Program-made: the position numbers and the translations under genes
Assembly (NCBI GenBank): GCA_015058575.1
Contig: SVBZ01000006.1
Span: forward strand, 16,042 to 80,041
Direction: 5' to 3'
Source: Pseudoselenomonas ruminantium
GTDB taxonomy: Bacteria; Bacillota; Negativicutes; Selenomonadales; Selenomonadaceae
Length of the DNA: 64,000 bases
Shown: positions 7,489 to 14,847 of the stretch, one piece after another
Numbering within the stretch: position 1 is the stretch's first letter
Layout of the letters: every line of letters starts with the position of its first letter
The notes under the pieces: model-generated
Told to the model about the DNA's origin: nothing
Seen by the model: only the letters and a program-made list of their open reading frames with translations
Database searches by the model: none

Positions 7489-8514
7489 CTATTTGAGTAT
7501 CTGCTGCAATTCCTCATCAGTGAGTTCAAAAGTATCCATGATGGCTTTGCTGCTCATCGTCCCATCCTGATACAGCTTGCGCAAAATGGCTCTGCGCGCA
7601 TGCGAAAGCCCCTCCGCATAACCATTTTTGTAAAGGGCGCCGACATCACCATTCTCAGCGCTGATCCGCCGGTTGATGCCACTCAGCAGACTGTTGTCGA
7701 TAGTCACATCTGGCTTCTTCCAAAGCGCCGTACGGTTGACCATACGGTTCGGCATCATCTTGCCACGCAACTGATAATCCCCATCCGGCAGCATATGCCA
7801 GGTCTCATCTGCCGGCCAGGATTTCTTCAGCACGCGCTCGACGTTTATACGGTCACTGTTCCGATAGAATATTTCGGCTTCCTCACGGCTCTTGCCGCCC
7901 ATCATTTTGCGCTGGATAAGGCGTTCCTTGAGATCCTGCGGTTCTGCACCGACAAACAACGAATAATCCGCATAATTGCGCACGGTAAGCCAGCGGTCAT
8001 CACCAAGCAGCAGCCAATTTCCCTCCAGCAGGATGATTGGCCGGCGGACCTTCACGACTTCCTCGACCACATCATGCGTCGTGCGGTCGTAAATCGGCCA
8101 GCGGCATTCGTCCGTGCGAAGCATTTGCAGCTTTGCCAGCAGGTGCTCGACATCAAACGTCTCAGGACATCCCTTGACCATGCTCATCGGCACCTGCTGG
8201 CCATCACGCGCCACCGTATGCGTGCGGATATAATCCGCATGGTAATGAAATCCATCGAGCCCCAGTGCCTGCACAGGAACCAGATTCGCATCCGTCAGCG
8301 ATAATTTTTCCAGCAGCAATGCCAATGTCGATTTCCCGGTTCCCGGTGGCGCAGCCAGATAAACAACAATCCGCGTCCCCTTCTCCCGTTGCAACTTCGA
8401 CATCCGCCGCAGGAACGGCAGGAACAGATTATCGATCGTTTCCTGATTATAGCGTACCATATGCCCCAACCCGTTTATGGTCAGCCGCAGAGTGCGCCAA
8501 GCTTTTTCTTCCAT
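7489..8514 (-). CDS. P-loop nucleoside/nucleotide kinase-like protein with extra C-terminal helix-turn-helix-like tail
   Basis: The 341-residue product has Walker A APPGTGKS (55-62), a substrate-site LDGFHYHADYI (about residue 87), a YDRTTHDVV motif and a P-loop-kinase lid with many Arg residues (LIQRKMMGGKSREEA). These place it in the phosphoribulokinase/uridine kinase superfamily near pantothenate kinase and YFH7-like proteins. Beyond the kinase core, the last ~55 residues (YAEGLSHARRAIL, then KAIMDTFELTDEELQQIL) look like the helical tail of Rpn/PD-(D/E)XK transposase-associated proteins. AAGGAGG lies 8-9 nt before ATG 8514. The substrate is not identifiable; it is transcribed alone. Confidence 0.75.
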   Translation of the reverse strand: MEEKAWRTLRLTINGLGHMVRYNQETIDNLFLPFLRRMSKLQREKGTRIVVYLAAPPGTGKSTLALLLEKLSLTDANLVPVQALGLDGFHYHADYIRTHTVARDGQQVPMSMVKGCPETFDVEHLLAKLQMLRTDECRWPIYDRTTHDVVEEVVKVRRPIILLEGNWLLLGDDRWLTVRNYADYSLFVGAEPQDLKERLIQRKMMGGKSREEAEIFYRNSDRINVERVLKKSWPADETWHMLPDGDYQLRGKMMPNRMVNRTALWKKPDVTIDNSLLSGINRRISAENGDVGALYKNGYAEGLSHARRAILRKLYQDGTMSSKAIMDTFELTDEELQQILK

Positions 8515-8591
8515 GACCCCCGCCTCCTTGTTTACACCTGAGCGATGTCCGTTATCCGCAAGTTAAATTTCTATTAATTCTCACAGATTCC

Positions 8592-8621
8592 TTAACCTTT
8601 CCGTACAAAATCCGTTATAAT
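8592..8621 (+). promoter_or_regulatory. Candidate promoter for the M48 protease gene
   Basis: TTAACC (8592-8597), an 18-nt spacer and perfect TATAAT (8616-8621) lie about 40 nt upstream of the ATG. The -35 is four of six. Confidence 0.55.
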
Positions 8622-8661
8622 AATACCCAAAGATAACAAACATCTACAGGAGGAATTATAC

Positions 8662-9735
8662 ATGAAATCTACGAAATTGCGCAAGCTGATTACGGGGACA
8701 ATCGCCGCCAGCCTGCTGGCCTTCCCCCTATCCTTCAGTACCATTCCAGCACCGGCTGCCGAAGCCGGGACTTCCAGCATCGTCGGCGCAATCATCGGTG
8801 GCGTTGCCGCCCATTCGCAGCTCGACGCAATGCTGCGCAAGTACAATGACTCCGAGGAAGGACGTCAGGAATACTTCCGCGAGATGAAAAAACAGTACGG
8901 CGTGAATGAAGACTGGGCACTCAATCAGCAGCTCGACCGCATCATGACCAACCTTACGGCGGGAATCGGCGCCATCGATGCCTCGGTATACAATAAACCC
9001 TACAATTACTTCATCAACAACCAAAAAGGCTTCAACGCCTTCTGCACGATTGGTCACAACCTCAGTGTCAACACGGGACTCTACGATGTGCTGACCAACG
9101 AAGATGAAATCGCTGTCGTCCTGGCCCACGAACTCGGCCATGGACAAAAGGACCACCCGATCAAAGGTGCCCGCCGCTCGCTCAATATGCAGATCCTAGG
9201 TGCTGCTACCGGCTCTCAGGCCGGTGCCCTCGTAGCCCAGGTCGTCAACAACCGTCACATTACCAAACCGATGGAAAACGAAGCTGACGCTCTGGCCTTC
9301 GACTACATCACCCATACCAATTATAACCCTGGCGCGACAGCTGCTGTCTGGCAGCGCGTTCTCGACCTGTCCAAGAGCAGGGCCTCCGTCGTGCAGGAAT
9401 TCATCTCCGACCATCCAGCCGATGACGACCGCCGTGACGCTTACGTCAAAAAGCTCTCAGCCTATAGCGGCAATCATGTCACAAACAAAGACGGGCTTGT
9501 CCGCATCAACACCAAAGACTTCACCACCCCGGCCGCAGCTAATGGCATGAGTGCACGTGAGCGTTCCTACTTTGTCATGGGCAACCTCGCAGCGGCCTAC
9601 CATAATGGACACAACAAACACCGCGCCTATGCCGATGGCAATACCGTCATGCTCGGTGCGCAGCCCATCATGACCTGTGTCCACGGCGATGAAAGCGCCA
9701 GCACGCTGGCCGAGCGCCTCAATGCCATCAAATGA
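8662..9735 (+). CDS. Exported M48-family metalloprotease
   Basis: The 357-residue product has an N-terminal signal sequence (KLITGTIAASLLAFPLSF, with likely cleavage near APAAEA). The zinc site AHELGH (His156, Glu157, His160) and the third ligand in MENEADALAF (Glu205) are complete, so it should be active. The family includes Oma1/BepA/YcaL-type periplasmic proteases involved in envelope quality control. No TPR domain follows; the C-terminal ~100 residues are helical and unassigned. AGGAGG lies 8 nt before the start. It is monocistronic, with its own promoter and terminator. Target proteins are unknown. Confidence 0.9.
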   Translation: MKSTKLRKLITGTIAASLLAFPLSFSTIPAPAAEAGTSSIVGAIIGGVAAHSQLDAMLRKYNDSEEGRQEYFREMKKQYGVNEDWALNQQLDRIMTNLTAGIGAIDASVYNKPYNYFINNQKGFNAFCTIGHNLSVNTGLYDVLTNEDEIAVVLAHELGHGQKDHPIKGARRSLNMQILGAATGSQAGALVAQVVNNRHITKPMENEADALAFDYITHTNYNPGATAAVWQRVLDLSKSRASVVQEFISDHPADDDRRDAYVKKLSAYSGNHVTNKDGLVRINTKDFTTPAAANGMSARERSYFVMGNLAAAYHNGHNKHRAYADGNTVMLGAQPIMTCVHGDESASTLAERLNAIK

Positions 9736-9736
9736 C

Positions 9737-9774
9737 AAAAAGAAAAGCCTCCCTCTCCGGAGGCTTTTCTTTTT
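9737..9774 (+). terminator. Rho-independent terminator
   Basis: AAAAAGAAAAGCCTCC (9737-9752) pairs with GGAGGCTTTTCTTTTT (9759-9774) around a short loop, immediately after the M48 stop. The symmetric A/T tails would also stop leftward transcription. Confidence 0.9.
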
Positions 9775-9783
9775 GTCCCGGTT

Positions 9784-9792
9784 TGCTATAAT
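9784..9792 (+). promoter_or_regulatory. Extended -10 promoter for the AI-2E family transporter
   Basis: TGCTATAAT is a perfect extended -10 (TGn plus TATAAT). No good -35 is present 17 nt upstream, as expected for this promoter class. The ATG is 48 nt downstream. Confidence 0.6.
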
Positions 9793-9839
9793 GGTAGATA
9801 TTACGATTCTTTTTTCGTCATTTACACAAAGGAGCCGCT

Positions 9840-10898
9840 ATGCATTTACGCGCTTATCGCACATCCATCCTGTTAGGGCTATTCTTCACGCTGCTGCTAT
9901 CAGCCTTTTGGTTTCTGCCACAGCTGGCCTTCATCATCTTTCTATCGCTGCTGCTGCAGCTGCTATTGCTGCCCATCGTCAACCAGCTGAACCGCAAGCT
10001 GCCGCGGGCACTAGCCGCAGGCTTTGTCCTTGCTGCTTTCGTCGGATTGGGCTTCATCCTGCTCGGGCTTGTCTCCAGCAGTTTCGTGCCGACCTTCACC
10101 CGCTTCATCACCGATTTCCCGCAAATCACGGAAAAATTCCAGAATATGCCACTCCTGCAGGAATCCGAATTCCTGCATACGGAACTCAGCAATGTCTGGG
10201 GCGAAATCAAATCCACGGGCATCACTGCTCTTCGCTCTTCCCTGCAGCTATTGCTGTCGCTATTCAGCAAGGTCATCGATTTCGTCATCATCTTGTTCGT
10301 AACGTTCTATCTCTTGAAAGACGGCGAGGATATCAAGCAGTATTTAGTCACACGCTTCCCGCAGCGTGACACCGGCCGCGTGCTCAAATTATTCAACAAT
10401 ATCTTAGAAGCACTGCGCACTTATATCTGCAGCCAGCTTGTCATCTGTCTCATCACCAGCATCATTGTCTTTCTTTATTTCACGGTACGTGATTTGCCAT
10501 ATGCCTCCGTCTTTGCTATGGTCTCCGGCATTGCCGAGTTCATCCCCGTTCTGGGGCCGACCGTCGCCTCGGCCTTCGGCACGCTGCTGACCGCCACCGT
10601 CGAGCCTTTCATCGCCCTGCAGACCGCAGGCTTTTACCTGCTGCTCACCCAAATCAATCATAACCTCGTCTATCCGACCTTGATTGGCAAATCACTTAAC
10701 CTGCACCCCATCGCCATCATCCTCGGCATCATCCTCGGCGGTGAGCTGCTCGGCGCTGCCGGCATGTTCCTGGCCGTGCCCTTCATCGTCATCTGCAAGC
10801 TCGTCATCGAGGATATCTACGAAAACCGGCTGCTGCAAAAAAAAATTCAGCGCGAATCACGCTGGCTGGCCAAAAAGCCAACCGAACCGCAAAAGTAA
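9840..10898 (+). CDS. AI-2E family (UPF0118/PerM) membrane transporter
   Basis: The 352-residue product has about eight hydrophobic segments: two near the N-terminus, a soluble helical segment (about 75-140), then the conserved C-terminal core with VIDFVIILFVTFYLLKDG, GIAEFIPVLGP, HPIAIILGIILGGELLG and FLAVPFIV. These are signatures of the TqsA/PerM/YdiK family, which exports small molecules or acts in Na+/H+ exchange; only some members move AI-2. AAAGGAG lies upstream of ATG 9840. It is monocistronic with its own extended -10 promoter and terminator. The substrate cannot be told. Confidence 0.9.
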   Translation: MHLRAYRTSILLGLFFTLLLSAFWFLPQLAFIIFLSLLLQLLLLPIVNQLNRKLPRALAAGFVLAAFVGLGFILLGLVSSSFVPTFTRFITDFPQITEKFQNMPLLQESEFLHTELSNVWGEIKSTGITALRSSLQLLLSLFSKVIDFVIILFVTFYLLKDGEDIKQYLVTRFPQRDTGRVLKLFNNILEALRTYICSQLVICLITSIIVFLYFTVRDLPYASVFAMVSGIAEFIPVLGPTVASAFGTLLTATVEPFIALQTAGFYLLLTQINHNLVYPTLIGKSLNLHPIAIILGIILGGELLGAAGMFLAVPFIVICKLVIEDIYENRLLQKKIQRESRWLAKKPTEPQK

Positions 10899-10931
10899 AG
10901 GGAACCGCCGCTTGCAGGCAGTTCCCTTTTT
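10897..10931. terminator. Rho-independent terminator between convergent genes
   Basis: AAAGGGAAC (10897-10905) pairs with GTTCCCTTT (10921-10929) and a U-run follows on the plus strand. The A-run on the other side allows use by the leftward CBS gene as well. Confidence 0.85.
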
Positions 10932-10943
10932 CTCACCCCAAAT

Positions 10944-11390
10944 TCACAGCAGCATCTTGACGATATCCGTACGGCTGACAATGCCGATCAGCGCACCACC
11001 ATCATCGATCACAGGCAGCCGCTTGATCTTCTTGTCATGCATGATCTTGGCTATCTTGCCGACCTCATCTTCCGCCTTGGCCGCTATGACCTTCTCTGTC
11101 ATGATCTGTCCGGCAGTAAGCGCTGAGAACTTACGGAAAGCATCACGGTATTCCTGCAGGCCATTGTAATAAATCACAGCCCCCAGGATACAGAGCTCAT
11201 CCGGCATCTCCGGAGCGATCTCCTTGCGCATGAGATCGCCTTCACTGACGATGCCGCAGACCTTTCCCGTCTCGTCCACGACGGGAACTCCAGAAATTTT
11301 CTTCGTCACGAGCAGTTCAGCCAGCTCACGGATTGTTGCTTCAGGTTTTACCGTAATTACGTTTTGGGTCATGATATCTTTGACTTGCAT
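10944..11390 (-). CDS. CBS-domain pair protein
   Basis: The 148-residue product consists almost only of two CBS motifs: MQVKDIMTQNVITVKPEATI with VVDETGKVCGIVSEGDLM, and AGQIMTEKVIAAKAEDEV with VIDDGGALIGIVSRTDIV. Such stand-alone CBS pairs bind adenosine ligands (AMP, ATP, SAM) and sense energy state. ATG 11390 is chosen because AAGGTG lies about 7 nt upstream and the CBS1 fold begins at once; the frame stays open for 23 codons upstream without an SD. It follows the universal stress protein gene on the same strand, separated by a terminator hairpin. Confidence 0.88.
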   Translation of the reverse strand: MQVKDIMTQNVITVKPEATIRELAELLVTKKISGVPVVDETGKVCGIVSEGDLMRKEIAPEMPDELCILGAVIYYNGLQEYRDAFRKFSALTAGQIMTEKVIAAKAEDEVGKIAKIMHDKKIKRLPVIDDGGALIGIVSRTDIVKMLL

Positions 11391-11423
11391 ACAAAACACC
11401 TTCCCTGTTGCAAACATAAGAAT

Positions 11424-11453
11424 AAAAGCTGCCAGCGGAAATCCACTGGCAGC
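11424..11453 (-). terminator. Rho-independent terminator of the universal stress gene
   Basis: On the minus strand GCTGCCAGTGG and CCGCTGGCAGC (11428-11453) form a strong stem followed by TTTTATT. It lies between the universal stress and CBS genes and would limit read-through. Confidence 0.8.
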
Positions 11454-11465
11454 TGCCACGACACT

Positions 11466-11846
11466 TTATTTGATGACCATTACTGGAATCGGCGACTCCT
11501 CAATAACCTTCTGGCTGACACTGCCGATCAGCGCGCCCTTGAAGAGCCCCAGGCCACGACTGCCCATGATGATCATGTCGCTATGCTCCTGAGCAGCCAC
11601 GCGGATGATAGCCTTTGGGATATTTCCCGTCTCAACATGTTTTGCAGCCTTGATATCATCGGGAATCTTCTCCCAAATACGATCGAAAACGATATGGCTC
11701 GGAATGTCCTTATTGATATTGCTGGCAACATAGACGAAATCCAGATCTGCCTGACATTTCTCGGCAAAGAAAATCGCCTCATCAACAGCTTTGCAGCCAT
11801 TGACAGAACCATCAACCGGCACCAGGATTTTATTGATTTTCCCCAT
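11466..11846 (-). CDS. Universal stress protein (UspA family)
   Basis: The 126-residue product has the UspA fold: N-terminal NKILVPVDGS, and the ATP-binding signature GSRGLGLFKGALIGSVSQKV (G-x2-G-x9-G-[ST] type). A single domain of this size is usual and should be cytoplasmic. Together with the adjacent CBS-pair gene it forms a pair of adenine-nucleotide sensors; a joint energy-stress role is inferred. An AGGAGG SD precedes the ATG at 11846. Confidence 0.9.
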   Translation of the reverse strand: MGKINKILVPVDGSVNGCKAVDEAIFFAEKCQADLDFVYVASNINKDIPSHIVFDRIWEKIPDDIKAAKHVETGNIPKAIIRVAAQEHSDMIIMGSRGLGLFKGALIGSVSQKVIEESPIPVMVIK

Positions 11847-11948
11847 AATAAAACCTCCTAACGAGTTTGTTTTATTGTATATAGCTATATTCGGGATTTT
11901 GCCGGATGATTCCTGCTTTTAGACTGAATTTTTTCAATTGTTCCGTCA

Positions 11949-13256
11949 TCAATCCTCACATGGACATTGCGGTTTGTCAAAGTACTTGCTGATGATCTTC
12001 ACCGCACAGTAATCCCCGCACATCGAGCAGGCCTCCTCGCCTGCTTTGTTGCGTGCGCCCCGCTTTTTGCGTGCAAGCTCCGGATCGATAGCCAGCTTCA
12101 ACTGTTCCTCCCAGTCAAGAACCTTGCGGGCTTCTGCCATCTTGCGGTCCCATTCCACCGCCCCCGGAACTCCGCGCACCATATCCGCTGCGTGAGCCGC
12201 AATCCGTGAGGTAATCACGCCGGTATGGACATCTTCAATAGTCGGCAGCGCCAGATGCTCAGCCGGCGTCACATAGCAAAGGAAATCCGCACCGCTTACA
12301 GCTGCCAGTGTACCACCGATTGCCGCCGTAATATGGTCATAGCCTGGTGCGATATCGGTCACGAGCGGCCCCAAAACATAAAACGGTGCGTTGCGGCACA
12401 GACGTTTTTCCAATTTCATATTCGCAGCAATCTGATCATAGGGAACATGTCCCGGCCCCTCGACCATGACCTGTACTCCACGGCGCCAAGCGCGATCCAC
12501 AAGCTCGCCTAATGTAATCAGCTCAGTCAGCTGGCCGCGGTCGGTGGCATCGGCCGTACAGCCAGGGCGCATGCCATCCCCCAGGCTCAAGGTCACATCG
12601 TATTTCTCACAAATGTCGAGAATCGCATCAAAATGCTCGTATAGCGGATTCTCCCGCTCATTATGAAGCATCCAGCCAGCAATAAACGAACCGCCACGGC
12701 TGACAATATCCATGATACGACCCTGCTTGCGCATACGTTCTACTGCCGTTAACGTCACCCCGCAGTGAAGCGTCATGAAATCCGCACCATCTTTTGCCTG
12801 CCGCTCAATAGTCTCCAGGATATCCTCTTCGGTCATCTCTACTACTGCGCCATGCGCTTTGATTGCCCGTACCGTTGCCTGATAGAGGGGAACCGTACCA
12901 ACCATCACCGGCGAATGAGCGATAATCTCCTTTCTGGACTGATCTATATTATTGCCTGTCGAAAGATCCATAACCGCATCTGCTCCGCATTTGACGGCTT
13001 CTTTAAGCTTCTCAAGCTCTGGTGCTACATCCGGATAGGTACTCGACGTGCCAATATTGGCATTGACCTTTACCCGGAGACCTTCGCCCACACCGCGCGG
13101 CTGAAGCCCCTTATGGTTGATATTACACGGGATTGCCACGACACCTTTAGCTACCTTGGCACGAATCTCCTCTGGCGAGAGTTTTTCATCAGCTGCCACC
13201 TGTTTCATTTCCTCCGTAATCTTACCTTCCCGTGCCATCTGCATCTGAGTTGCCAT
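11949..13256 (-). CDS. thiC: Phosphomethylpyrimidine synthase ThiC
   Basis: The 435-residue radical-SAM-type enzyme converts aminoimidazole ribotide to hydroxymethylpyrimidine phosphate for thiamine synthesis. Conserved stretches include NIGTSSTYPDV, DLSTGNNIDQSRKEI, VEGPGHVPYDQ and a C-terminal cluster motif CSMCGDYCAVK that binds 4Fe-4S. This is the short (about 430-residue) bacterial form lacking the N-terminal extension of E. coli ThiC. AGGAGG lies just upstream of ATG 13256. It consumes AIR, which is also the product of PurM encoded later in the window. Expression is set by the upstream TPP riboswitch. Confidence 0.97.
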   Translation of the reverse strand: MATQMQMAREGKITEEMKQVAADEKLSPEEIRAKVAKGVVAIPCNINHKGLQPRGVGEGLRVKVNANIGTSSTYPDVAPELEKLKEAVKCGADAVMDLSTGNNIDQSRKEIIAHSPVMVGTVPLYQATVRAIKAHGAVVEMTEEDILETIERQAKDGADFMTLHCGVTLTAVERMRKQGRIMDIVSRGGSFIAGWMLHNERENPLYEHFDAILDICEKYDVTLSLGDGMRPGCTADATDRGQLTELITLGELVDRAWRRGVQVMVEGPGHVPYDQIAANMKLEKRLCRNAPFYVLGPLVTDIAPGYDHITAAIGGTLAAVSGADFLCYVTPAEHLALPTIEDVHTGVITSRIAAHAADMVRGVPGAVEWDRKMAEARKVLDWEEQLKLAIDPELARKKRGARNKAGEEACSMCGDYCAVKIISKYFDKPQCPCED

Positions 13257-13274
13257 ATCATTACCTCCTAAAAT

Positions 13275-13305
13275 AAAAAACCGCCTAGCATAGAGCTAAG
13301 CGGTA
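13275..13305 (-). terminator. Riboswitch expression-platform terminator
   Basis: On the minus strand ACCGCTTAGC and GCTAGGCGGT form a stem with a 5-nt loop followed by TTTTTTATTTT. It lies between the TPP aptamer and the thiC SD, consistent with ligand-controlled transcription termination. Confidence 0.88.
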
Positions 13306-13315
13306 TTCTTTGCCT

Positions 13316-13400
13316 CTCACTTCCCTACGCAGGTATTAACCCAACAGGTTCCAAGGGTCGACATAAGTCTCTCAGCAGAACAAGTCTGCGCCCCTAGTGA
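13316..13400 (-). promoter_or_regulatory. TPP riboswitch (THI element) controlling thiC
   Basis: On the minus strand the leader has the THI-box order: TAGGGGCGCAGACTT, then CTGCTGAGAGACTT, ACCCTTGGAACCTG, GGTTAATACCTGCGTAGGG and AAGTG. The CTGAGAG and CTGCGTAGGGA motifs are diagnostic. It is followed by an intrinsic terminator and then the thiC start, so TPP should reduce read-through into thiC. Confidence 0.95.
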
Positions 13401-13425
13401 ATAAAAATATACAATTGATGCTAAT

Positions 13426-13454
13426 AGTGTAGCAAATACACTCAATTTATGCAA
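13426..13454 (-). promoter_or_regulatory. Promoter of the thiC riboswitch transcript
   Basis: On the minus strand TTGCAT (13449-13454), a 17-nt spacer ending in TGC, and TACACT (13426-13431) form a promoter with an extended -10 about 25 nt before the aptamer. A palindrome (ACTTTTT and AAAAAGT arms, about 13459-13480) lies just upstream of the -35. Confidence 0.6.
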
Positions 13455-13500
13455 CCATTACTTTTTATCGCTAAAAAGTAAAAAAAATATAAAAAAGGTG

Positions 13501-13529
13501 TTGACAGCCCCCTCTATTCTGCGTATAAT
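13501..13529 (+). promoter_or_regulatory. Consensus promoter of tRNA-Pro
   Basis: TTGACA (13501-13506), a 17-nt spacer and TATAAT (13524-13529) are a perfect sigma-70 match, about 15 nt upstream of the tRNA. Confidence 0.9.
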
Positions 13530-13543
13530 ATTTCATGTACTCA

Positions 13544-13620
<77 letters not shown>

Positions 13621-13629
13621 TTTGAATCA

Positions 13630-14691
13630 TCAAGACAGCAATTTCGGTTGCTGTCTTTTTTGTTTACCTGCATCATCGCCATGATCTTTGAGCCATTGCG
13701 ACCATTTCAGGGCAAACCCCATCTTATGGGCTTCCTGTACATATGCATAGAACTTTTTGATCATCCCAGCCTTCTGCCGGTAATACGTCTGCTTCCAATC
13801 ATTTGATGCCGGTTTCAGCGGCGCATAAGCCACATACGCACCACCTAGAAGATACTGCCGCGATAAGATATCTTCCAGTGGCACCTCAGGATTTTTCATC
13901 ATATCGTACATGGCCATATAAGCAGTGGTACGCCCCATCCCTGCCTGGCAATGGAAATGAAGCCAGGCATCCTTGGGCAACTTACGGGTAAAGTCAATAA
14001 ACCGCTCTATATTTTCTGCTGCCGGCCAGACATGATCCGTATCCGTCAGCCGCAGATAATGCCAGCCTACGCCTTCTACCAGTTGCTGCTCACTCATGAC
14101 ATCTGTTATCTTTGCAAACTGTGGATGAAGCGGCTTTTTCTTTTTATCCAGCTGCGCCAGCAAGAGTATTTTACCCTTCGCATCCTGCAACCGCTGTGCT
14201 TCATCTGCCAAGGCATCCTGCCGGGATTTCCCTACATTGCCCCAATCGCGCTTTCCATACCAGCTGACTGCATCGCCATTGAATAATCCATGCGATTCCT
14301 GCCGTAAATCTATCACATAGATGGGACCATGTGTTTTCTGCTGCAAGGTCTGTTGCAAAACCCTGAATTCGCCTGCCGAAAATTCTGCACTGCCCGATAT
14401 AGCCAGCTGTTCCAGACCCTGCCGCGAAGGTGACGCAATAACCCCTTTCCCGGCTTTGTCTGCCGATATTTTTTTCCGAAACGCCCCATCTGCCATACGA
14501 AAATTCCTTGGCAGCATATCCTTGTTTTTGGAATCGATCCGCCACATGTAGCCATGATACTCAGACGGCACCACCCGCTCAGCAGGCTGCACATCCTGTG
14601 CTTCTCCGGCCATTGCCGTCCAAGGCACCCCCATGACCAGCAAAGCAGCCCCAAGGGATACCCCTATTTCTTTTACCAAATGCAACTTCAT
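13630..14691 (-). CDS. Secreted PTP-like myo-inositol phosphatase (cysteine phytase)
   Basis: The 353-residue product has a signal peptide (VSLGAALLVMGVPWTAMA) and the cysteine-phosphatase loop HCQAGMGRTT, where Cys248 and Arg254 fit CX5R(S/T). A general-acid loop TDTDHVWPAAENIERF (likely Asp219) precedes it. Size, the DHVWP stretch and an inserted beta-barrel-like domain match the PTP-like phytases of Selenomonas ruminantium, Mitsuokella and Megasphaera, which release phosphate from inositol phosphates outside the cytoplasm. Loop residues differ slightly from the HCEAGVGRTT of the S. ruminantium enzyme, so substrate range may differ. It is monocistronic, with its own promoter, and AAAAGGAG lies about 11 nt from the ATG. 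Confidence 0.88.
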   Translation of the reverse strand: MKLHLVKEIGVSLGAALLVMGVPWTAMAGEAQDVQPAERVVPSEYHGYMWRIDSKNKDMLPRNFRMADGAFRKKISADKAGKGVIASPSRQGLEQLAISGSAEFSAGEFRVLQQTLQQKTHGPIYVIDLRQESHGLFNGDAVSWYGKRDWGNVGKSRQDALADEAQRLQDAKGKILLLAQLDKKKKPLHPQFAKITDVMSEQQLVEGVGWHYLRLTDTDHVWPAAENIERFIDFTRKLPKDAWLHFHCQAGMGRTTAYMAMYDMMKNPEVPLEDILSRQYLLGGAYVAYAPLKPASNDWKQTYYRQKAGMIKKFYAYVQEAHKMGFALKWSQWLKDHGDDAGKQKRQQPKLLS

Positions 14692-14724
14692 TGAAACCTC
14701 AGCTCCTTTTACTGTTCTCTTTTA

Positions 14725-14752
14725 GGTATACTCTTTTGCGCATTTTTGTCAA
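14725..14752 (-). promoter_or_regulatory. Promoter of the phytase-like gene
   Basis: On the minus strand TTGACA (14747-14752), a 16-nt spacer and TATACC (14725-14730) lie about 34 nt upstream of the ATG. Confidence 0.65.
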
Positions 14753-14784
14753 TACTAAATCCTGCACACTTTGCTGTACTCACC

Positions 14785-14812
14785 AAAAAAGACTGCCGCC
14801 GCAGCGACAGTC
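14785..14812 (-). terminator. Rho-independent terminator of the AGCS symporter gene
   Basis: On the minus strand GACTGTCGC and GGCGGCAGTC form a 9-bp stem with a 4-nt loop (14791-14812), followed by TTTTTT. Confidence 0.85.
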
Positions 14813-14847
14813 CCTCCATGTCATCTAAGCATTGCCTGATTCATTTA

